Of a stretch of 64,000 nucleotides of DNA, positions 60,734 to 64,000 are shown in pieces; the first letter of the stretch is position 1; each line of letters begins with the position of its first letter. The position numbers were made by a program, and so were the translations under genes. The notes under the pieces were generated by a model, which saw only the letters and a list, made by a program, of their open reading frames with translations, had not been told where the DNA came from and made no database searches. Where the stretch lies: the NCBI GenBank assembly GCA_020633895.1, contig JACKCT010000002.1, positions 186,001 through 250,000 on the forward strand, given 5' to 3'. This DNA comes from Deltaproteobacteria bacterium. GTDB taxonomy: Bacteria > Lernaellota > Lernaellaia > JACKCT01.

Positions 60734-61939
60734 ATGGCCAAGCAGAAGTTTGAACGCACGAAGCCTCACGTGAACGTCGGGACGATCGGTCACATTGACC
60801 ACGGGAAGACGACGCTGACGGCGGCGTTGACGACGATTTCGGCGAAGGACGGCTTCACGGACGCGATCAGCTACGACCAGGTGGCCAAGGCCTCCGAGTC
60901 CCAGGGTCGCCGCAACGACATGAAGGTGATCACGATCGCCACGAGCCATGTGGAGTACGAGACGCCCAACCGTCACTACGCCCACGTGGACTGCCCGGGC
61001 CACGCCGACTACGTGAAGAACATGATCACCGGCGCCGCCCAGATGGACGGGGCGATCCTGGTGGTGGGGGCGGACGACGGCCCGATGCCCCAGACGCGGG
61101 AGCACATCCTGCTGGCCCGCCAGGTGGGCGTTCCCAAGATGGTGGTCTTCCTCAACAAGGTGGACCTGGTGGACGACCCGGAACTTCTGGACCTGGTGGA
61201 GATGGAAGTCCGTGAGCTTCTTTCCCAGTACGAGTTCCCCGGGGACGACACGCCGATCATCCGGGGCTCGGCCCTGGCGGCGATGCAGGGCACGAACCCG
61301 GAGTTGGGGGAGAACTCGATCCGTGAGCTGATGCAGGCCCTGGACGACTACATCCCCGAGCCGGTTCGCGAGACGGACAAGCCGTTCCTGATGCCGGTGG
61401 AAGACGTGTTCTCGATCTCGGGCCGTGGCACGGTGGTGACGGGGCGCATCGAGCGCGGCGTGATCAAGGTGGGCGAGGAAGTGGAGATCGTGGGTCTTCA
61501 CGAGACGAAGAAGACGACGTGCACGGGCGTGGAGATGTTCCGCAAGTTGTTGGACTCGGGTCAGCCGGGCGACAACGTGGGGTGCCTGCTTCGCGGCGTG
61601 AAGCGCGAGGACGTGGAGCGTGGGCAGGTGTTGGCCAAGCCGGGTTCGATCACGCCTCACACGAAGTACGAGTCGGAGGTTTACGTCCTTTCCAAGGAGG
61701 AAGGCGGCCGTCACACGCCGTTCTTCACGGGCTATCGTCCTCAGTTTTACTTCCGGACGACGGACGTGACGGGTGTGGCGCATCTTCCCGAGGGCGTGGA
61801 GATGGTGATGCCGGGGGAGAACGTGAAGATGACGGTGGAGCTGATCGCTCCGATCGCGATGGAAGAGGGCGTTCGCTTCGCCATCCGCGAAGGCGGCCGC
61901 ACGGTGGGCGCCGGAGTCGTCACCAAAATCCTGGCGTAA
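60734..61939 (+). CDS. tuf: Elongation factor Tu, with unusual switch I
   Basis: A 401-residue GTPase that carries aminoacyl-tRNA to the ribosome. GHIDHGKT is at 19-26, DCPGHADY is intact with the catalytic His, and NKVD and SALAA bind guanine. Domains II and III ([23 protein letters not shown]) are complete. The switch I region from D48 to T67 is five residues longer than in E. coli EF-Tu and reads [16 protein letters not shown] where nearly all EF-Tu have RGITI; the key Thr67 is kept. ATG 60734 was chosen for the family start. It is in the canonical tuf slot, so it is probably a working EF-Tu. Confidence 0.97.
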   Translation: MAKQKFERTKPHVNVGTIGHIDHGKTTLTAALTTISAKDGFTDAISYDQVAKASESQGRRNDMKVITIATSHVEYETPNRHYAHVDCPGHADYVKNMITGAAQMDGAILVVGADDGPMPQTREHILLARQVGVPKMVVFLNKVDLVDDPELLDLVEMEVRELLSQYEFPGDDTPIIRGSALAAMQGTNPELGENSIRELMQALDDYIPEPVRETDKPFLMPVEDVFSISGRGTVVTGRIERGVIKVGEEVEIVGLHETKKTTCTGVEMFRKLLDSGQPGDNVGCLLRGVKREDVERGQVLAKPGSITPHTKYESEVYVLSKEEGGRHTPFFTGYRPQFYFRTTDVTGVAHLPEGVEMVMPGENVKMTVELIAPIAMEEGVRFAIREGGRTVGAGVVTKILA

Positions 61940-62046
61940 CAGCGTCCCCGGACGCACCGGGAATCGAACGAAACCAACGCAGTCCCGCCGCGCGCGGGAC
62001 TCTCTAAGCCGAAGTCGCCTCCAAAGAGGAGGCGCGGAGTGGGCCG

Positions 62047-62208
62047 ATGGCGAAGAAAGACCGGGATATCGTCACGTTGCAGTGCACCGAGTGCCGCAAC
62101 CGGAACTATACCACCACGCGCAATAAGAAGCGGAATCCCAACAAAGTCGAGTTGCGGAAATTCTGCCCCCATGACCGCCGGCATACGCTCCACAAGGAGA
62201 CCAAGTAG
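62047..62208 (+). CDS. rpmG: Ribosomal protein bL33
   Basis: A 53-residue ribosomal protein ([20 protein letters not shown] at the start, HTLHKETK at the end). Cys13 and Cys16 form the first half of the zinc site; in the second half Cys40 is kept but position 43 is Asp (CPHD), so only three of four ligands remain. GGAG lies 8 nt before ATG 62047. It lies between tuf and secE, as in many bacteria. Confidence 0.95.
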   Translation: MAKKDRDIVTLQCTECRNRNYTTTRNKKRNPNKVELRKFCPHDRRHTLHKETK

Positions 62209-62368
62209 CCGCAACGCACGGCTTAGCCGCGGTGGAGCGCCTCGATTGAGGGGGATGCTCGCCGGGGCAAGGGTTCGTGGTGCGGCAGGGGTGCGGACGG
62301 TCGTATCGGAGGCGCGACGCGGGAACCGAAGCACGGTCTTCGCGGTCGCGACATAAGGATGGGAAACG

Positions 62369-62698
62369 ATGGGCAATCCCGCGGATGACATTTCCACCGG
62401 CGAGACCGAATCGAAAAAGCCGGGCAAATCCGTCGTGAAAAAGCCGGCGGTGGCCGGCGCGGTGACGAAAAAAGCGGATTCGGGCAAGACCAAGGAACTG
62501 ACCGGCCTGGCCAAGATGTGGCAGTTCGTCCGGTACGACGTTCCTCGGGAACTCAAGAAAGTGGCTTGGCCCACGCCCCAGGACACGGCGACCTCGACGG
62601 TCGTGGTGATTGTCCTGTCGGTGATTTTTTCGATCTTTTTCTTCATCGCCGACCGCATTTTGCAATTTCTGATCTTGGGCCAGCTTCTGGGCGCCTAG
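62369..62698 (+). CDS. secE: Preprotein translocase subunit SecE
   Basis: A 109-residue protein of the short, single-helix type: the amphipathic segment WQFVRYDVPRELKKVAWPTP precedes one membrane helix (TVVVIVLSVIFSIFFFIADR). A Lys-rich N-terminal extension of about 45 residues precedes it. It clamps the SecYEG channel. It is placed directly before nusG, the universal order. Confidence 0.95.
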   Translation: MGNPADDISTGETESKKPGKSVVKKPAVAGAVTKKADSGKTKELTGLAKMWQFVRYDVPRELKKVAWPTPQDTATSTVVVIVLSVIFSIFFFIADRILQFLILGQLLGA

Positions 62699-62753
62699 CC
62701 TTTTGGGCGCGCGGAACGCAAGGCGAATCGGGCATGAGGGGATAGTCAAGGAC

Positions 62754-63293
62754 ATGGCGGACGAAGAGCTCAAATGGTACGTGGTCCACACGTACTCGGG
62801 ATATGAAGCCAAGGCCAAGCTGGCGCTGGAAGAGCGCATGAAACAGCTCGGCCTGGCGGACAAATTCGGCGAGGTGCTCATCCCCTCCGAGGCCGTGGTG
62901 GAGGTGGTGCAAGGGCAAAAGCGCACCACCAACCGCAAGTTCTTCCCCGGGTACATCCTGGTGAAGATGATCTTGGACGATCAGACCTGGCACGTGGTCA
63001 AGTCCACGCCCAAGGTCACGGGCTTCGTGGGCAACGCCAAGCATCCCGAGGCCGTTCCCGACGAAGAGGTGTCGCGCATCACGCAGCGCATCACCGAGGG
63101 AACGCTGCGGCCCAAGCCGAAAATCGAGTTCGAGAAGGGCGAGACCGTGCGCGTCGTCAACGGGCCGTTCGCCAACTTCTCGGGCACCGTGGAAGAGGTC
63201 AAGCCCGATAAGTCCAAGCTGCGGGTGATGGTGTCGATCTTCGGTCGGGCCACGCCGGTGGAGCTGGATTTTTATCAGGTGGAGAAAAGCTAG
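62754..63293 (+). CDS. nusG: Transcription termination/antitermination protein NusG
   Basis: A 179-residue protein with an N-terminal NGN domain ([32 protein letters not shown]) that binds RNA polymerase and a C-terminal KOW domain ([20 protein letters not shown]) that binds Rho or ribosomal S10. ATG 62754 (MADEELK) is preferred to the longer frame from 62703. Confidence 0.98.
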   Translation: MADEELKWYVVHTYSGYEAKAKLALEERMKQLGLADKFGEVLIPSEAVVEVVQGQKRTTNRKFFPGYILVKMILDDQTWHVVKSTPKVTGFVGNAKHPEAVPDEEVSRITQRITEGTLRPKPKIEFEKGETVRVVNGPFANFSGTVEEVKPDKSKLRVMVSIFGRATPVELDFYQVEKS

Positions 63294-63413
63294 CGCATCG
63301 TTGTTTCGCCGCCGGGCCAAGGGCGGCGGGGCGAGAAGCACCGGCTTTATCGCGTTTTGTTTCACCATCGCTAGACCGCCGATCAGCGCGGTCACACCAA
63401 GAAGGATTGGGAG

Positions 63414-63842
63414 ATGGCAAAAAAGATCACCGGGTTTATCAAGCTGCAGGTGCCGGCCGGTAAGGCCACGCCCTCGCCGCCGGTCGGTCCCGCGCTGGGC
63501 CAGCACGGCGTGAACATCATGGAGTTCTGCAAGCAGTTCAACGCGGCGTCGGCGGACAAGGCGGGGATGGTGATCCCCGTGGTCATCACCGTGTACGCCG
63601 ATCGTTCCTTCACCTTCATCATGAAGAGCCCGCCGGCGGCGCGGCTGCTTCTCAGGGCGGCCAAGATCCAGAAAGGTTCGGGCGTGCCCAACCGGGACAA
63701 GGTCGGCAAAGTGACCATGGCGCAGGTCCGGGAGATCGCCGAGATCAAGCTGGCGGACCTGAATACCAACGACATCGAACAGGCTTCGTTGATCATCGCC
63801 GGGACGGCGCGGTCGATGGGCCTGGACGTCATCGGCCGATAG
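63414..63842 (+). CDS. rplK: Ribosomal protein uL11
   Basis: A 142-residue protein of the GTPase-associated centre. [20 protein letters not shown] and [15 protein letters not shown] mark the N-domain; the C-domain has the 23S-binding [10 protein letters not shown] near the end. Start ATG 63414 has GGGAG directly before it. It follows nusG by 120 bp. Confidence 0.98.
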   Translation: MAKKITGFIKLQVPAGKATPSPPVGPALGQHGVNIMEFCKQFNAASADKAGMVIPVVITVYADRSFTFIMKSPPAARLLLRAAKIQKGSGVPNRDKVGKVTMAQVREIAEIKLADLNTNDIEQASLIIAGTARSMGLDVIGR

Positions 63843-63864
63843 GCCGGGGTGGAGGATTTTGACA

Positions 63865-64000
63865 ATGCCGAAAACCGGAAAGTCTTATCGCGCCGCCCAG
63901 GCCGTTGAAGGGTACGACCGCCAGGAGCGCTACTCGGTCGAGGACGCGATCGCCGTTTTGAAGAAGTTCCCGAACGCCAAATTCGACGAGACCGTCGACT
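63865..64000 (+). CDS. rplA: Ribosomal protein uL1, N-terminal part
   Basis: The first 45 residues are visible (MPKTGKSYRAAQAVEGYDRQ, then SVEDAIAVLKKFPNAKFDETVD), the standard L1 start; the gene runs off the right edge. GGAGG lies 9 nt before ATG 63865, 22 bp after rplK. L1 binds 23S rRNA and commonly represses this operon. Confidence 0.95.
   Translation, partial: MPKTGKSYRAAQAVEGYDRQERYSVEDAIAVLKKFPNAKFDETVD

Noticed and set aside
62209-62368. tRNA-Trp expected between rpmG and secE.
   Set aside because: No cloverleaf or CCA anticodon arm could be found in the gap.

Overview
The window is about 64 kb of GC-rich DNA (roughly 63-65% by eye) from a Gram-negative bacterium. The evidence for an outer membrane is a CpoB-like periplasmic protein, several lipoproteins, two proteins that look like outer-membrane barrels and a TatA. 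The gene order parA-parB-bactofilin followed by an ATP synthase block with two b-type subunits (b'-b-delta-alpha-gamma-beta-epsilon, no a or c) resembles Deltaproteobacteria in the broad sense. Asp-rich tethers next to lipobox or C-terminal cysteines, and an EF-Tu with a non-standard switch I, suggest an uncultured or candidate-phylum relative rather than a well-studied genus. The placement is inference.

Layout. 1-11.4 kb is an accessory catabolic/regulatory zone: a zinc-free alcohol dehydrogenase/quinone reductase-type gene divergent from a TetR regulator with palindromic operators, an alpha/beta hydrolase, an APC permease, SDR oxidoreductases, an MFS transporter, CMD and YCII proteins, and an AT-rich island with a PAS-like protein. 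The YCII gene sits in a 435-bp cassette between two 84-bp copies of an SDR/CMD gene junction. 11.4-24.7 kb is mixed housekeeping: tRNA-Asn, lipoprotein, SDR, EI24 membrane protein, cysS, nth, an EF-G2-type factor, tatA with a 50-aa membrane ORF, a holin-like protein, a LysM protein, a CpoB-like protein and a Memo-family protein. 25.0-36.4 kb is the parA-parB-bactofilin-NhaD antiporter-unknown-ATP synthase cluster.

36.4-44.1 kb holds a DJ-1/PfpI protein convergent with an FHA-sigma54-type activator, then a run of exported proteins: an Asp-tethered lipoprotein, two probable outer-membrane proteins and a secreted beta-propeller protein. 44.2-59.7 kb is metabolism: carB-nadE-diacylglycerol kinase-like, serC, pyrF/proS, an MBL-fold hydrolase, a methyltransferase, a 36-aa membrane ORF, ispG and a VTT-domain membrane protein. 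59.8-64 kb is the classic tRNA-Thr/Tyr/Gly-tuf-rpmG-secE-nusG-rplK-rplA translation/transcription operon behind a near-consensus sigma70 promoter; it runs off the window end.

Intergenic DNA at the 3' ends of several genes carries a short interspersed repeat (R1: GAGCCGCGACCGT-type heads, AGCGGGTTG stems), often able to form hairpins, and a second repeat (R2) recognised by the peptide NEVRDLS in spurious ORFs. One R1 copy is split by a third small palindromic element. I found no CRISPR array, transposase, integrase, prophage or rRNA operon.
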